Positions 1 to 8,465 of a DNA stretch of 64,000 nucleotides are shown piece after piece (positions within the stretch are counted from its first letter, which is position 1; each line of letters opens with the position of its first letter). The position numbers and the translations under genes are program-made. Source of the DNA: a virus. The stretch spans positions 62,001-126,000 of the IMG/VR virus record IMGVR_UViG_3300018916_000001. One strand, 5' to 3'. The notes under the pieces are model-generated. The model saw only the letters and a list, made by a program, of their open reading frames with translations, searched no databases and was not told the origin of the DNA.

Positions 1-1
1 T

Positions 2-121
2 AATGAACTTCTAATACGTAAAGATAGAAGAGATGGTTTCAAAACTAAAATTAAAACTGTAGAAGAAGGTAGAAAATGGATAAATACTTTCCTAAATTTA
101 AAGAGATATTTTAATAATTAA
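2..121 (+). CDS. 3' end of an upstream structural gene (partial)
   Basis: An open frame enters from the left edge and runs about 39 codons to a TAA at 119-121. Its stop overlaps the ATG of the next gene as TAATG, the coupling used throughout this operon. The visible tail is basic and contains a Trp (GRKWINTFLNLKRYF). Nothing in the fragment identifies a family. By position it is probably a head or neck gene. Confidence 0.6.
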   Translation, partial: NELLIRKDRRDGFKTKIKTVEEGRKWINTFLNLKRYFNN

Positions 122-708
122 TGTATAAATATATAACAATTGAGAAAATTCAGAGAAGTTTAGGTAGGAGAGCTAATGTATTTAGTAGTGATTTAATTCC
201 TAGTGATAATGTATCTGTCATATCTAGCAATATAGATGTTGAATTAATACATGATTTAATAGTTAGAAATGAAACTCTTATAGATACGTATTTTGGAATG
301 ATTTATGTTCTTCCTATAGATATTAGAGATATTCCACTTATCGAACCTATATTAGAAGGTTTTGTTATTAATGATTTAATGATGAGAGTTTATGACCAAG
401 GAATGATTGCTTCTCTAGGTGGAGATGGAGGATTTGGTTCTACTATATATCAAAAAGCTAAAGAATTACTTAAAGGATATTTTATTGGTACGGGCATTTA
501 TATACCAGGAATATCAGCACCAGAAGATAATGGATATGGAAAAGAAGCTTATCCTTTACTTCTACCTTATACACCTCAATTAACTAATAGAAGAGATAAT
601 ATTACTAGGAACTATACAGTAATAGGAACTTATCAAAATAATAGAAGAAATATGGAATTTGATTTTCAAGATAATAGAAGATATTTAGGAGTTGAAAGAC
701 CATTTTAA
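121..708 (+). CDS. putative neck / head-tail connector protein
   Basis: This 195-residue protein begins at an ATG that overlaps the previous stop. It has no signal peptide or membrane segment. The N-terminal half is acidic and helical, and the C-terminal half has several NRR and Tyr-rich stretches that look like beta strands. Size and place, at the head-proximal end of the tail operon, fit a connector or adaptor, but no diagnostic motif was recognised. The role is inferred from synteny only. Confidence 0.45.
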   Translation: MYKYITIEKIQRSLGRRANVFSSDLIPSDNVSVISSNIDVELIHDLIVRNETLIDTYFGMIYVLPIDIRDIPLIEPILEGFVINDLMMRVYDQGMIASLGGDGGFGSTIYQKAKELLKGYFIGTGIYIPGISAPEDNGYGKEAYPLLLPYTPQLTNRRDNITRNYTVIGTYQNNRRNMEFDFQDNRRYLGVERPF

Positions 709-733
709 TTTACTCATTTAAATAATATAAACT

Positions 734-1042
734 ATGAAATTTTTAGGTCAAATAGAATTTAGTAAAAAAGTAAAGAAAAGTCAAATGTGGAGTCCTGAAG
801 TAGCTAAGACTAATCTAGCTATTACTACAGGTTTAGGTGGAGGTATTGGGTATCTAGAAGGAATGAAATCAAATTCTAGAAAAGGAATGCTAACTAATAA
901 TCCCGTTAGAGCTATTAGTGGTAAAGGTTGGAAACGTAAACTTGTAGGAGCAACATTAGGTGCAGGATTATCTGCTGGAGTGGGTTATGCAATTTATAAA
1001 AACAACCCGTATAGTCCTATAGGTAAAAAGAAAAATAAGTAA
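734..1042 (+). CDS. small glycine-zipper membrane-like protein A
   Basis: A 102-residue basic protein. It starts MKFLGQIEFS, a motif shared with the next gene. Two Gly-rich hydrophobic stretches follow (ITTGLGGGIGYLEG at about residues 30-43 and GATLGAGLSAGVGYAIY at about 75-91), ending in a Lys-rich tail (GKKKNK). This is glycine-zipper architecture, typical of proteins that pack helices in membranes or form pores. The stop overlaps the next start as TAATG. A virion-carried membrane or DNA-ejection protein is possible. The function is not known. Confidence 0.6.
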   Translation: MKFLGQIEFSKKVKKSQMWSPEVAKTNLAITTGLGGGIGYLEGMKSNSRKGMLTNNPVRAISGKGWKRKLVGATLGAGLSAGVGYAIYKNNPYSPIGKKKNK

Positions 1043-1377
1043 TGATACGATTTCTAGGTCAATACACGGAATTTTCAAACTCTTTTACTAAGAATATGAT
1101 TAGAGAAAATGACAGATCTCTAACAAATGTTAATGGTAAGAAAGTAAATCTAAGTCACTTAGGTCTAATGAGTGCGTTAGGTGCTTATGGTGGATATGAG
1201 TCTGGCAAACTAGGTAATATGTTAAAAACCAAAAAGAATATAGCTGGTAAAGGTCTTAAAGCTAAGGTAATAGGTACTGCTCTAGGAACTGGATTAACTG
1301 GTGGGCTTAGCTATTATTTACAAACTAGAGATAGAGATGGACGTTCAGATAAAGGTAAAAAGAGGATTAATAAATGA
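1042..1377 (+). CDS. small glycine-zipper membrane-like protein B
   Basis: A 111-residue paralogue of the preceding gene: start MIRFLGQYTEFSN, first Gly-rich segment LGLMSALGAYGGYESGKLG, second segment VIGTALGTGLTGGLSYYL, then a basic tail. Order and spacing of the elements match gene A, so this is probably a tandem duplication. The stop TGA overlaps the next ATG. It has no catalytic motif. Confidence 0.6.
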   Translation: MIRFLGQYTEFSNSFTKNMIRENDRSLTNVNGKKVNLSHLGLMSALGAYGGYESGKLGNMLKTKKNIAGKGLKAKVIGTALGTGLTGGLSYYLQTRDRDGRSDKGKKRINK

Positions 1378-1865
1378 GTAGTATATATTTTGTTGGCTCT
1401 ACTAATACTGAATATGGTAGAGGAAAAGATAAAACTAAACGTAAAAGCCGTATTGGAAAGATTACTGGTGCTGCGGGTGGCCTAGCTACAGGTTTATTAG
1501 CTGGAAAAACCTTAACCAGTGGAGCAGTAGGAGCTTTAGCTGGTGCAGGAGCAGGAATGTTAGTAGATAAAGACATAGACAGAGAGAAGAAAAGATTTGA
1601 AAAAACAAAACGACCTCTTAGTTTGAATGGGAAAGTTAATAATGACTTTATTAGTGGAACAAAAGCTTTAGGTACTACTGGAGTGGGTTTAGGTGGATTA
1701 GGTGGTGGACTTATAGGTAAAGGTCTAAAAAATAAAGCTAAGTTAGCATTGATGGGGGCCGCTCTTGGAGGTGTTGGAGGAGCTGGAATTGGTGGATTAG
1801 GAGGAATAGCGAGTGGAGCAATCAGAGCTAAACTACAACCCAATAGTAAGAAAAAGAAAAAATAA
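1374..1865 (+). CDS. glycine-zipper protein C (long Gly/Ala repeats)
   Basis: A 163-residue protein with a short start, then the basic block GRGKDKTKRKSR (about residues 17-28) that recurs at the start of the next gene. Two long Gly/Ala zippers follow (about 32-62 and 100-150, for example GVGLGGLGGGLIGKG and GAALGGVGGAGIGGLGG), and the end is poly-Lys. It could insert into membranes as a multi-helix bundle. Start and stop both overlap neighbours, so it is translated as part of the operon. Confidence 0.6.
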   Translation: MSSIYFVGSTNTEYGRGKDKTKRKSRIGKITGAAGGLATGLLAGKTLTSGAVGALAGAGAGMLVDKDIDREKKRFEKTKRPLSLNGKVNNDFISGTKALGTTGVGLGGLGGGLIGKGLKNKAKLALMGAALGGVGGAGIGGLGGIASGAIRAKLQPNSKKKKK

Positions 1866-2239
1866 TGAATATAGGTCGTGGTAAAGACAAGAAGAAAAGA
1901 AAAAGTAGATTACTACAACTAGGTACTAAAGCTTTAGCTGTTATAACTGCGGGAAATCCTATAGACCGAGAAACTGTTAGATATAATAAGCAAGGCCCTA
2001 GAACTAGATTAGGTAAGATTGGTCATGACGCTGTAATTGGTGCAAATACTTTAGGTACTGGTAGCGCGTTTAGCGGATTAGTAGAAGGATTTACTAGAGG
2101 TAAGAATATCAAAAGTAAGTTATATCTAGGACTTTCTAAAGGAGCTAAAGAAGGTATTAGAGGAACGCTTTCTGGTGCAGGTATTGGAAGTACAATAGGA
2201 ATTACTAGAGGATTATTTCAACCTAATAAAAAGAAATGA
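1865..2239 (+). CDS. glycine-zipper protein D
   Basis: This 124-residue protein begins MNIGRGKDKKKRKSR, nearly the same basic block as protein C, followed by weakly hydrophobic Gly/Ser/Thr-rich segments (GANTLGTGSAFSGLVEG and GTLSGAGIGSTIGITRG) and a Lys tail. It is the fourth member of the tandem family. TAATG coupling joins it to protein C, and its stop overlaps the next ATG. Function unknown. Confidence 0.58.
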   Translation: MNIGRGKDKKKRKSRLLQLGTKALAVITAGNPIDRETVRYNKQGPRTRLGKIGHDAVIGANTLGTGSAFSGLVEGFTRGKNIKSKLYLGLSKGAKEGIRGTLSGAGIGSTIGITRGLFQPNKKK

Positions 2240-2571
2240 GTAAACCTAAATGTAAATATAGAACAAGATTTAATACTTGGAAAAGAAGTAGAGAAGCTTC
2301 TGAAGTTAGTAGAAGTCTTATAAGAAAAGCACTTTATCTATGTCCTATTTGTAGAAATCCATTATCTCTAGGAGAAGGTCACTTATTCCACATAATACCT
2401 ATTAAACTACTATCTCAAAATAATTGTATGAGTTTAGTATCTAGCGAATATAATCTACTATATTCTTGTAAAAAGTGCAATTTAAAGCAGAGAAGTGAGA
2501 TATATACTGAATGTCTAGAAGATAATTTATTGAATATATGGAAAAAGATAACTAATGAAGTTTCTAGCTGA
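2236..2571 (+). CDS. HNH-type nuclease-like protein
   Basis: A 111-residue protein with a zinc-binding HNH layout: CPICRNPL (about residues 37-44), HLFHIIPIKLL (about 50-60), then NLLYSCKKCNLKQRS (about 74-88). The two CxxC pairs and the central His match the beta-beta-alpha metal fold. The usual Asp before the catalytic His is Phe here (FHIIP rather than DHIIP), so activity is uncertain. It sits between structural genes, overlapping both, and could be a free-standing homing nuclease or a DNA-processing nuclease. Confidence 0.65.
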   Translation: MSKPKCKYRTRFNTWKRSREASEVSRSLIRKALYLCPICRNPLSLGEGHLFHIIPIKLLSQNNCMSLVSSEYNLLYSCKKCNLKQRSEIYTECLEDNLLNIWKKITNEVSS

Positions 2572-3556
2572 ATTTAAAAAAACTAAAGAAGAAAAGAAGA
2601 GAAATCTCACTAAAGGTATTGTTTATTTGGGTAGTGCGGGTTATACAGGTCAACAAACTATTAGATCAGGTATTCCTCGTTTATTAGGAGTACGATTAGA
2701 ATCTCATAGTACAAGTAATAAAAATGCAAAAGAAATACTAAAAAATGGTGGAATATTAGATCCAAATAAAAGTGGTTCAGGAGCTATTAGAGCATTGGAA
2801 GCTAATGAAGGGTCTTTAGCGGGATTTAAACCTTCAGATGCAAAAGGTAAAATTTATATTACTGGTATTCATCAAAATGCAAACTCTAGAACATTAAATG
2901 GAGTAAAAGTTGATCCTAAAAATGAAGATGTTTTAACTCAAGTTCTAAATAGAAAAGATCAGAGAATGGGTTATCGTGGACAATCTAGTATTAATTGGAA
3001 TGAAGTAAATAAAGATAGAGATAAAATAGCTCAACTAATAAAAGATTTTGATAACTCTACTGATTTAGATGAAAAGCTTGTCAAGAGCAAAGAAATAGGA
3101 AAATTAAAACAAGAAACATCTCTAAGAACTACTCAAGCTAGAGGAAAAGCTGCTATTAAAGCTCTTTTACCTACTACTGGTCGAAGTCTTTATATTGGTG
3201 GTAGTGACGAATATTTTAATAAGAACTTTAAACCTGATTTTGATGATGTTCGTGCTATGTACTCTGAAAATAAAATTAAAGTACATGGGAACAGAGCAGC
3301 AGCTACATTAGACGCACTTAAAAGAGAAGGTAATGGAAGTAGATTAAAAGGTGTTGCTAAATTAATTCAAGCTAATCCTAAAAGAGCATTGGCAGGACTA
3401 GCTATATTAGGTATTGGAGGAGGTCTTACAGCTAACTCAGCTAAAGTTGCTTATGAAAATCTAGCTCCAAGTGACGGTAAAGTAAAAAGTCATACTAGAA
3501 AAAATAAATCTGGTAAATGGTCAAATGTCAAATCTTTTGTAAGAGATAAAAAATGA
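2555..3556 (+). CDS. structural-module protein with glycine-zipper C-terminus
   Basis: A 333-residue basic protein overlapping the HNH gene by 17 nt. Its start MKFLAEFKK resembles the MKFLGQ/EFS start of the small glycine-zipper proteins. The centre is hydrophilic. Near the C-terminus (about 280-300) a hydrophobic Gly-rich helix (LAGLAILGIGGGLTANSAK) precedes a basic tail. It looks like a larger member of the same set, with a soluble domain attached. No enzyme motif was recognised. A virion-internal or ejected protein is possible. Confidence 0.5.
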   Translation: MKFLAEFKKTKEEKKRNLTKGIVYLGSAGYTGQQTIRSGIPRLLGVRLESHSTSNKNAKEILKNGGILDPNKSGSGAIRALEANEGSLAGFKPSDAKGKIYITGIHQNANSRTLNGVKVDPKNEDVLTQVLNRKDQRMGYRGQSSINWNEVNKDRDKIAQLIKDFDNSTDLDEKLVKSKEIGKLKQETSLRTTQARGKAAIKALLPTTGRSLYIGGSDEYFNKNFKPDFDDVRAMYSENKIKVHGNRAAATLDALKREGNGSRLKGVAKLIQANPKRALAGLAILGIGGGLTANSAKVAYENLAPSDGKVKSHTRKNKSGKWSNVKSFVRDKK

Positions 3557-4062
3557 ATAATGCACTTAAAGTAGACAAAATATTTAATTGGCAATCAAAC
3601 TATCAAAACTCTGTAAGAAATAATAATTGTCACATACAAATCTATTCTCCTCTATATGATTTTGATGTAACTGCAAAACGTATAAAAGAAAATCGTAGAT
3701 ATCTAAATCCTAAAGAATATGAATTAGTTATAGCTAGTGATTTTGATGATCATAGTAATGGATCTATTACTACTGAGATTTATTCTCTAGCATCTAAAGT
3801 TATATTAGAAAATACTTTATTAGTTCCACATACTATATGGATTAATAAATATGAACAACATCAAGAAGGTCTATTCAATTTCGACTATAAGATTTCTTTA
3901 GTAGAAATAAACGTTAACTATATAGGAAATGAAAGTTTTACTTATTATCCTATATGGCAAGATGAATTAGATTATTTAATCACTGGAGATCCTGTATATT
4001 TTAGAGAAGTCTGTTCTAGTGGATGGAGTCAGTTATATGAAAGATGGAAGAGTAGAATTTAG
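3553..4062 (+). CDS. hypothetical structural-module protein
   Basis: A 169-residue protein whose ATG overlaps the previous stop (ATGA). It is rich in Tyr, Trp and acidic residues, and predicted mixed alpha/beta without membrane segments or Cys motifs. It ends the first tightly coupled operon: about 90 nt of AT-rich DNA follow before the next gene. No family recognised. Confidence 0.5.
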   Translation: MNNALKVDKIFNWQSNYQNSVRNNNCHIQIYSPLYDFDVTAKRIKENRRYLNPKEYELVIASDFDDHSNGSITTEIYSLASKVILENTLLVPHTIWINKYEQHQEGLFNFDYKISLVEINVNYIGNESFTYYPIWQDELDYLITGDPVYFREVCSSGWSQLYERWKSRI

Positions 4063-4150
4063 ATCTCTTAGACATTCTTAAATCGAATAATAGAAATTAG
4101 TTCTCGTTAGATAATTTAGTATAAAAATAAAGTTAAAAATTAAAAATAAT

Positions 4151-4978
4151 ATGGCAGATAATAAAAGTCCCGCTCAAGCTACAAATTTACTGAACTTCTT
4201 AAAAGGTTTAGTCGTTACATCTCCGATTAATAATAACGTTTTCATTGGTTTATCTACTACTCTTCCAACTGCGGAAGGTGGTAATTTTACTGAACCTGCT
4301 GGATCTACGGGTTATGCAAAAGTTCAATATGCAACTGGTGTATCAAACTTCTCAGAACCTAATAAGCGCTCATGTTTCAATCAACAAGAAGTGAAGTTTA
4401 ATGTTGCTCTTACCCAATATCCTACTGTAGTTGCTGTAGGTATATTTGATGAGACTAGCGATACCGTTCCTCTTTATTTCGGTTCTATTGATTTAGGTCG
4501 AAGTATTGAAACTGGTGATAGAGTATATTTCCCACCTCAAGGAATCATCATTCATGAAGTTCAACCGACGTTTACTAAATCTGATTATTTAGCAAATGCA
4601 CAATTGAAACTCTTACGTAATGAGACATTTGAAACTCCGTCTGAGATTTATTTGGCTCTTGGTACAATGACTCCTACGATGACTGGAGATATTGGTGAAT
4701 TGACTAATACTAACTCCCCTGGCTATGTCCGAATTCCTATTCCTTGTAATGCAGCGAATTGGCAAGTTACTGGACGAACTGCGACTAATCTTATGGAATT
4801 AGTATTTCCAATGGCAACTGCACCTTGGGAGAATATTAAATCCTTCGCTCTACATAGAAGTGCTACTGGTAATACAGATATGCTCTATTGTGGAAGTTTT
4901 GGAGAGAACAACACTAAAGTTATTTACCTCAAAGATAAATTACGGATTCCAGTAGGCGCAATTACAGTTTCAGAATAA
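4151..4978 (+). CDS. virion protein with two tandem fibre/decoration-type domains
   Basis: A 275-residue protein made of two related halves. The first has VFIGLSTTLPTAEGG, GSTGYAKV, VKFNVALTQYPTVVAVGIFD and a terminal FPPQGIIIHEV. The second (from about 160) has EIYLALGTMTPTM, NSPGYVRIPI, MELVFPMATAPWENIKSFALH and RIPVGAITVSE. Each half follows the pattern of a common small phage minor tail or capsid protein: ..YVAL.....GGYAR....F..AT..W.TV..F.IFD....YYG....FPAG.L... The sequence directly shows duplication. Assignment as tail or head decoration is inferred. Confidence 0.6.
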   Translation: MADNKSPAQATNLLNFLKGLVVTSPINNNVFIGLSTTLPTAEGGNFTEPAGSTGYAKVQYATGVSNFSEPNKRSCFNQQEVKFNVALTQYPTVVAVGIFDETSDTVPLYFGSIDLGRSIETGDRVYFPPQGIIIHEVQPTFTKSDYLANAQLKLLRNETFETPSEIYLALGTMTPTMTGDIGELTNTNSPGYVRIPIPCNAANWQVTGRTATNLMELVFPMATAPWENIKSFALHRSATGNTDMLYCGSFGENNTKVIYLKDKLRIPVGAITVSE

Positions 4979-4988
4979 GAGGTATATT

Positions 4989-5891
4989 ATGACGGATTAC
5001 GCACTCCAAGCAAATATATATACTGATTCTTCTAGTCTAAATATCTCAAATGTAGATTATGATAGAGCATTTATGGCAACTATAAAGCCAGATAGTAGTT
5101 CTATGAAAATATCTAAAGTTGAGTATGACAGAGCATTGATAGCTAATATCTATACTGATAAAAGTAAGATTGCAGCATTAATGTTTAAATATACAGCTTA
5201 TTTAGCTAATATCTATACTGATAAATCTAAAGTAAAGGTAGATGCAAAACGTGATTTAGCTATTTCATCTAAGATTCAAGTTCAACCTGCTAAGACAAAT
5301 ATATTTCTAGGGGCGGATAGATCTCTTACAGCAAAATTAAATAAAGATAATAGCTCAATTAGTATTGTTCCTAAAGTAGATAGAGCGTTACAAGCAACTA
5401 TTGAAACAGATTCTTCTAAATTTAGTATTAGTAAAATTGAACGAGATATTCTAACTGAAGCACCAACCGGACAAACCTACGTAATTATTAAAGGAGTAGA
5501 TGTAAGTCTTAATGGTTATTCACTAGCTAGAAACTCAGTTCATGCTATTAATATTTTGATTTATGGAGATAGATTATCTGAGAAAGGCACAAATATAGAA
5601 TTTATAGTAAAACGTAATATTTCTGATCCGGATGATTCTGCTGTAATCTATAACTCTACTAATGGTAAAGGTATTAAGTTTATCCAAGTAAAAGATATTC
5701 CTGAAACTGAACTTAAAGAATATAAAGCACAAATCCAATTGAAAGAATCTGATTTCTATTTAATCACTAACCAACGACCTACCAAACTCTATTATGAAGT
5801 GAGAGTAATAGATTCGTTAGATGGTAGATATCCTCCAGTAGAAGCGGGATATTTCAATTTAAGTACAACTCTTATCGATACAAGATTTTAA
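4989..5891 (+). CDS. repeat-containing tail protein
   Basis: A 300-residue protein with a plausible ribosome site (AGAGGT) upstream. Residues about 4-155 consist of seven degenerate repeats of 21-23 residues built on D-R-A-L-x-A-x-I-x-T-D-S-S-x-x-x-I-S-K-V. The C-terminal half (about 160-300) looks like an Ig-like beta domain (YVIIKGVDVSLNG ... KLYYEVRVIDSLDG). Short beta repeats followed by a beta-sandwich suggest a fibrous virion component. It lies just before the tail completion genes. Confidence 0.55.
   Translation: MTDYALQANIYTDSSSLNISNVDYDRAFMATIKPDSSSMKISKVEYDRALIANIYTDKSKIAALMFKYTAYLANIYTDKSKVKVDAKRDLAISSKIQVQPAKTNIFLGADRSLTAKLNKDNSSISIVPKVDRALQATIETDSSKFSISKIERDILTEAPTGQTYVIIKGVDVSLNGYSLARNSVHAINILIYGDRLSEKGTNIEFIVKRNISDPDDSAVIYNSTNGKGIKFIQVKDIPETELKEYKAQIQLKESDFYLITNQRPTKLYYEVRVIDSLDGRYPPVEAGYFNLSTTLIDTRF
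4998..5455 (+). repeat. seven ~66-bp coding repeats
   Basis: Within the gene at 4989-5891 the encoded motif (Y/D)DRAL-A-I-TD-S-S---IS-V recurs seven times with 21-23 residue spacing. Copies 1, 2, 6 and 7 keep DSSS or SSK. Copies 3 and 4 share IYTDKSK. DNA copies have diverged, so this is an old repeat. Confidence 0.7.
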
Positions 5892-5892
5892 A

Positions 5893-6477
5893 ATGGTAAC
5901 TCTTTCAGCAGATTTTAGTGGATTAGAAGGATTGAGTAAGAAATTTGAGAATGCTTTAAAGCGTAAGAAAGATTTAACTCAGTTAGAAGCTGGTATTAAA
6001 GAAGTATTAGTAGAAGATGTAAAGTTACGTTTTGCTACTGCTCCACTAACTAATAAAGGTGGAATGGCTCATGGTAACGTATTTTGGTCTGCAATGACTC
6101 CTAATTGGTTAGCTACTCATCCCGATAGAATGGGTAAACCACTACTTAAAGATACTGGTAAGTTACTTAACTCTCTAATTGTTGGTAATGATGACTCAGT
6201 ATTTAGTATGACAAGAGAAGGTTTTCAATTTGGCACTAAAGTTGCTTATGCCAAAGATCATCAACCAGATTCTATCGGTACAACTATTCCACTAAATCTA
6301 CTTCAAGATGAAAGAATTACTGATATGTTTAGGAGTCAAGGTAAACTTGCTCCTAGACCATTCCTCTTTATTCACGAAACTCTTAATAATGAGATCGTAG
6401 ACGTAATATCTGAGTTTATTCTTACTGGAGAAACTAGAATCAGAACCAAAGATAATATAAAGGAATTAAAAGAATGA
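5893..6477 (+). CDS. Mu G-like virion morphogenesis / tail completion protein
   Basis: A 194-residue protein similar in layout to the phage virion morphogenesis family (Mu gpG; PF05069). It has an N-terminal helical part (LEGLSKKFENALKRK), a central WLATHPDRMGKPLLKDTGKLLNSL segment resembling the family's '..GKPLLDTGRL..SI' signature (about 78-100), then FGTKVAYAKDHQ and a RPFLFIHE end. Such proteins act at the head-tail junction during assembly. Its stop overlaps the next ATG (ATGA). Confidence 0.7.
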   Translation: MVTLSADFSGLEGLSKKFENALKRKKDLTQLEAGIKEVLVEDVKLRFATAPLTNKGGMAHGNVFWSAMTPNWLATHPDRMGKPLLKDTGKLLNSLIVGNDDSVFSMTREGFQFGTKVAYAKDHQPDSIGTTIPLNLLQDERITDMFRSQGKLAPRPFLFIHETLNNEIVDVISEFILTGETRIRTKDNIKELKE

Positions 6478-7007
6478 ATCCTCATACCTTAAATAAACTA
6501 ATATCTAAACAAAATCTAGGTTCTACTCAGAAGTTCTCTAGTAATATAATCATCAATCCTTTAGTAGATGAAACAGTAGATTATATAGCTAAATATCTAT
6601 ATGAGTATATTAATAAAGACTACTCAAATTATGTAGAAGCTAATCCGGGAGTACAGAAAGCGTTAGGAGATGTAGCAATTAGAACTTATAGAACTTGTGA
6701 TACTTATCAAGTCTCTACTCCTGAGTTTCCACTATTAAAGGTCTATAGAACTAACGATAATTGGAGAGATGATAAATTACTTAGAACTTCTAACATCTCA
6801 ATTACTTATTCTCTATTAGTTCCACAACAGGAGAGATTAATGCCTTTATTAAATTGGGTTAGCTATGAAATTCAGAAGCTTCTATTAACTCCAAGCTGTA
6901 AAGTAAAAATTGATGGAGGAGTAAGAACTCAGTATAGAACAATGATTAGTGAAATAGGACAAAATATGTTTTCTTTCTTACGAGCAGATATATCAATAAC
7001 AGATTAG
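6474..7007 (+). CDS. putative tail terminator protein
   Basis: A 177-residue protein between the Mu G-like protein and the tail tube candidate, the normal slot for a tail terminator. The sequence shows a helical N-terminus and a beta-rich C-terminal half (FPLLKVYRTNDN, ISITYSLLVPQ, FSFLRADISITD), compatible with the lambda gpU / SPP1 gp17 type of fold. Identification rests on synteny and size, not on a motif. Confidence 0.5.
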   Translation: MNPHTLNKLISKQNLGSTQKFSSNIIINPLVDETVDYIAKYLYEYINKDYSNYVEANPGVQKALGDVAIRTYRTCDTYQVSTPEFPLLKVYRTNDNWRDDKLLRTSNISITYSLLVPQQERLMPLLNWVSYEIQKLLLTPSCKVKIDGGVRTQYRTMISEIGQNMFSFLRADISITD

Positions 7008-7050
7008 CTCAATTACTTTCACTTAAGAAAAAAATAAATAAAAAAATAAT

Positions 7051-7410
7051 ATGGCAATTAGTATAAATTTCAATAGACCAAAATTACAAACTACGTTAGA
7101 AGAAGTAGTACCGATTACTGCAACTCTAGTAGAAAACACTACCGATAAACTTTATGTGATAGATGCTAAATACACTGTTACTAAAGACGATGCAAGTACA
7201 GTTACTAAAGTTATTAAACGCTTTAAGATTATCCCTGTAATTGTTGGTACTACCATTCGATTTGATATCACTGAGATTACTTTTCCTCCTACAGCACCGG
7301 ATAATCCTACTGATAATCAAGGAACAATTAGCGCTCCTATTCGTGGAGCTAGCTTAGTAGATTTAGATACATTTCTAACTGCGGTTGGTGATGTAAGAAA
7401 GAATTCCTAA
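7051..7410 (+). CDS. small tail-module protein, unknown
   Basis: A 119-residue mostly beta protein (RFKIIPVIVGTTIRFDITEI) preceded by an A-rich leader without a clear Shine-Dalgarno sequence, as also seen before 4151 and 7441. It is placed directly before the tail tube candidate. No family recognised; it may be a minor tail protein. Confidence 0.45.
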   Translation: MAISINFNRPKLQTTLEEVVPITATLVENTTDKLYVIDAKYTVTKDDASTVTKVIKRFKIIPVIVGTTIRFDITEITFPPTAPDNPTDNQGTISAPIRGASLVDLDTFLTAVGDVRKNS

Positions 7411-7440
7411 TATATAAGAACAAAATATAAATAAAAATAT

Positions 7441-8202
7441 ATGACAATTGAAAAACTTCAGTCAACCTTTATTGGTGTTACTGAACTTAAAATGAGGAGA
7501 TTTAAGGATAACTTAGTTTATCACTTACCTACTCCAATGAATATGGTCGTTGAACCAGGTAAAAATGAACGAGTATTAATGGGTCGAAATAAGCTTGGTC
7601 GTAGAGTTGAAGTGGCCAGCTTTATTGATGCAGAAAACCCAGTATTAAATATCTCTTATGGTATTGTTCAACCAGAATTACTTCAATTTAGATTGGGTAA
7701 TTACTTTGAGAACATGACTAAAGACTTAATGATTCCTACTACTTTCGATTTAGGTCAAGGTGGTACATTCCCAGCAGTTCAAGCTCCTTCGTTAGGTCAC
7801 GCTATTATTGCAGGTGCAGATGCTACAGCTTCTATTAAACGTCCTGATGGAACTTCTCTTGCCCTTGTTGAAGGTACTGATTTTACTATTGGTGCTGGTG
7901 GAATGGTAACTTTTAGTGCAGCTCTTGTTGCAGCGAAAGAGACTGTATCAATGTTAATTCCTTATACTGTAACTGGTCTAGGTATTGGTAGTGAATTAAT
8001 TGGTAGACACGAGGTAGTAGCAACAATTGTGGATAGTGAGGGTTATGTGTGGTTCTTCCATGCTCCTAACGCTAAACCTTCTGCTGCTGGTGGTTCTATT
8101 GATTTTTCCGCTGAATCATTTGATCTTCAACTTAAATTATATAATTCTGGCGGATGTCAACCTTTCACTTTAATTAAGAGTTCAGATAGAGTTTCTTGTT
8201 AA
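7441..8202 (+). CDS. probable major tail tube protein
   Basis: A 253-residue beta-rich protein in the tube position: after the terminator candidate and before the chaperone pair and tape measure. A middle section (about 120-180, AIIAGADATASIKRPDGTSL ... TVSMLIPYTV) looks like an inserted Ig-like or repeat domain. The sequence around it (VLNISYGIVQPELLQFRLGNYF) is compatible with a tube subunit. It is followed by a strong terminator, fitting a highly expressed virion gene. There is no sheath gene next to it. Confidence 0.6.
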   Translation: MTIEKLQSTFIGVTELKMRRFKDNLVYHLPTPMNMVVEPGKNERVLMGRNKLGRRVEVASFIDAENPVLNISYGIVQPELLQFRLGNYFENMTKDLMIPTTFDLGQGGTFPAVQAPSLGHAIIAGADATASIKRPDGTSLALVEGTDFTIGAGGMVTFSAALVAAKETVSMLIPYTVTGLGIGSELIGRHEVVATIVDSEGYVWFFHAPNAKPSAAGGSIDFSAESFDLQLKLYNSGGCQPFTLIKSSDRVSC

Positions 8203-8242
8203 GAATTAAGAACACTATATAATTTCTAATACTATAAAAATT

Positions 8243-8280
8243 AAGAGGTCTACTTATTCGTTAGGTAAACCTCTTTTTAT
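8243..8280. terminator. bidirectional rho-independent terminator
   Basis: AAGAGGT at 8243-8249 pairs with ACCTCTT at 8269-8275, followed by a T run (TTTTTAT). Read on the other strand the hairpin is followed by AATTTTTATAG, so it can stop both the tail operon and the convergent minus-strand genes. Confidence 0.75.
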
Positions 8281-8282
8281 CT

Positions 8283-8465
8283 TTATTTATCTTCTTTTTC
8301 TATGTGTTCTCTTGCTTTGTCTAGAGATTTTTGTATTTTCTCTTTTACTATATTGGTTCCATTTTCTCTATCACTTCTTATATCATCTTTCATTTCTTCT
8401 ATAGCTTCTTTATCTTCTTTACTTAAAAAACCATCAGGATTAGTAGGATGCACCATAGTATACAA
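8283..8465 (-). CDS. small acidic hypothetical protein
   Basis: Up to 60 residues. The longest frame starts at TTG (8463-8465), five bases after a GGAG; an ATG lies at 8456. The product is highly charged and helical (KEDKEAIEEMKDDIRSDRE). It is the distal gene of a two-gene minus-strand island ending at the shared terminator. Function unknown. Confidence 0.5.
   Translation of the reverse strand: MYTMVHPTNPDGFLSKEDKEAIEEMKDDIRSDRENGTNIVKEKIQKSLDKAREHIEKEDK

Noticed and set aside
1367-1843. Long Pro-rich minus-strand frame
   Set aside because: It is the antisense shadow of the glycine-rich gene at 1374-1865; Gly codons read backwards give Pro.
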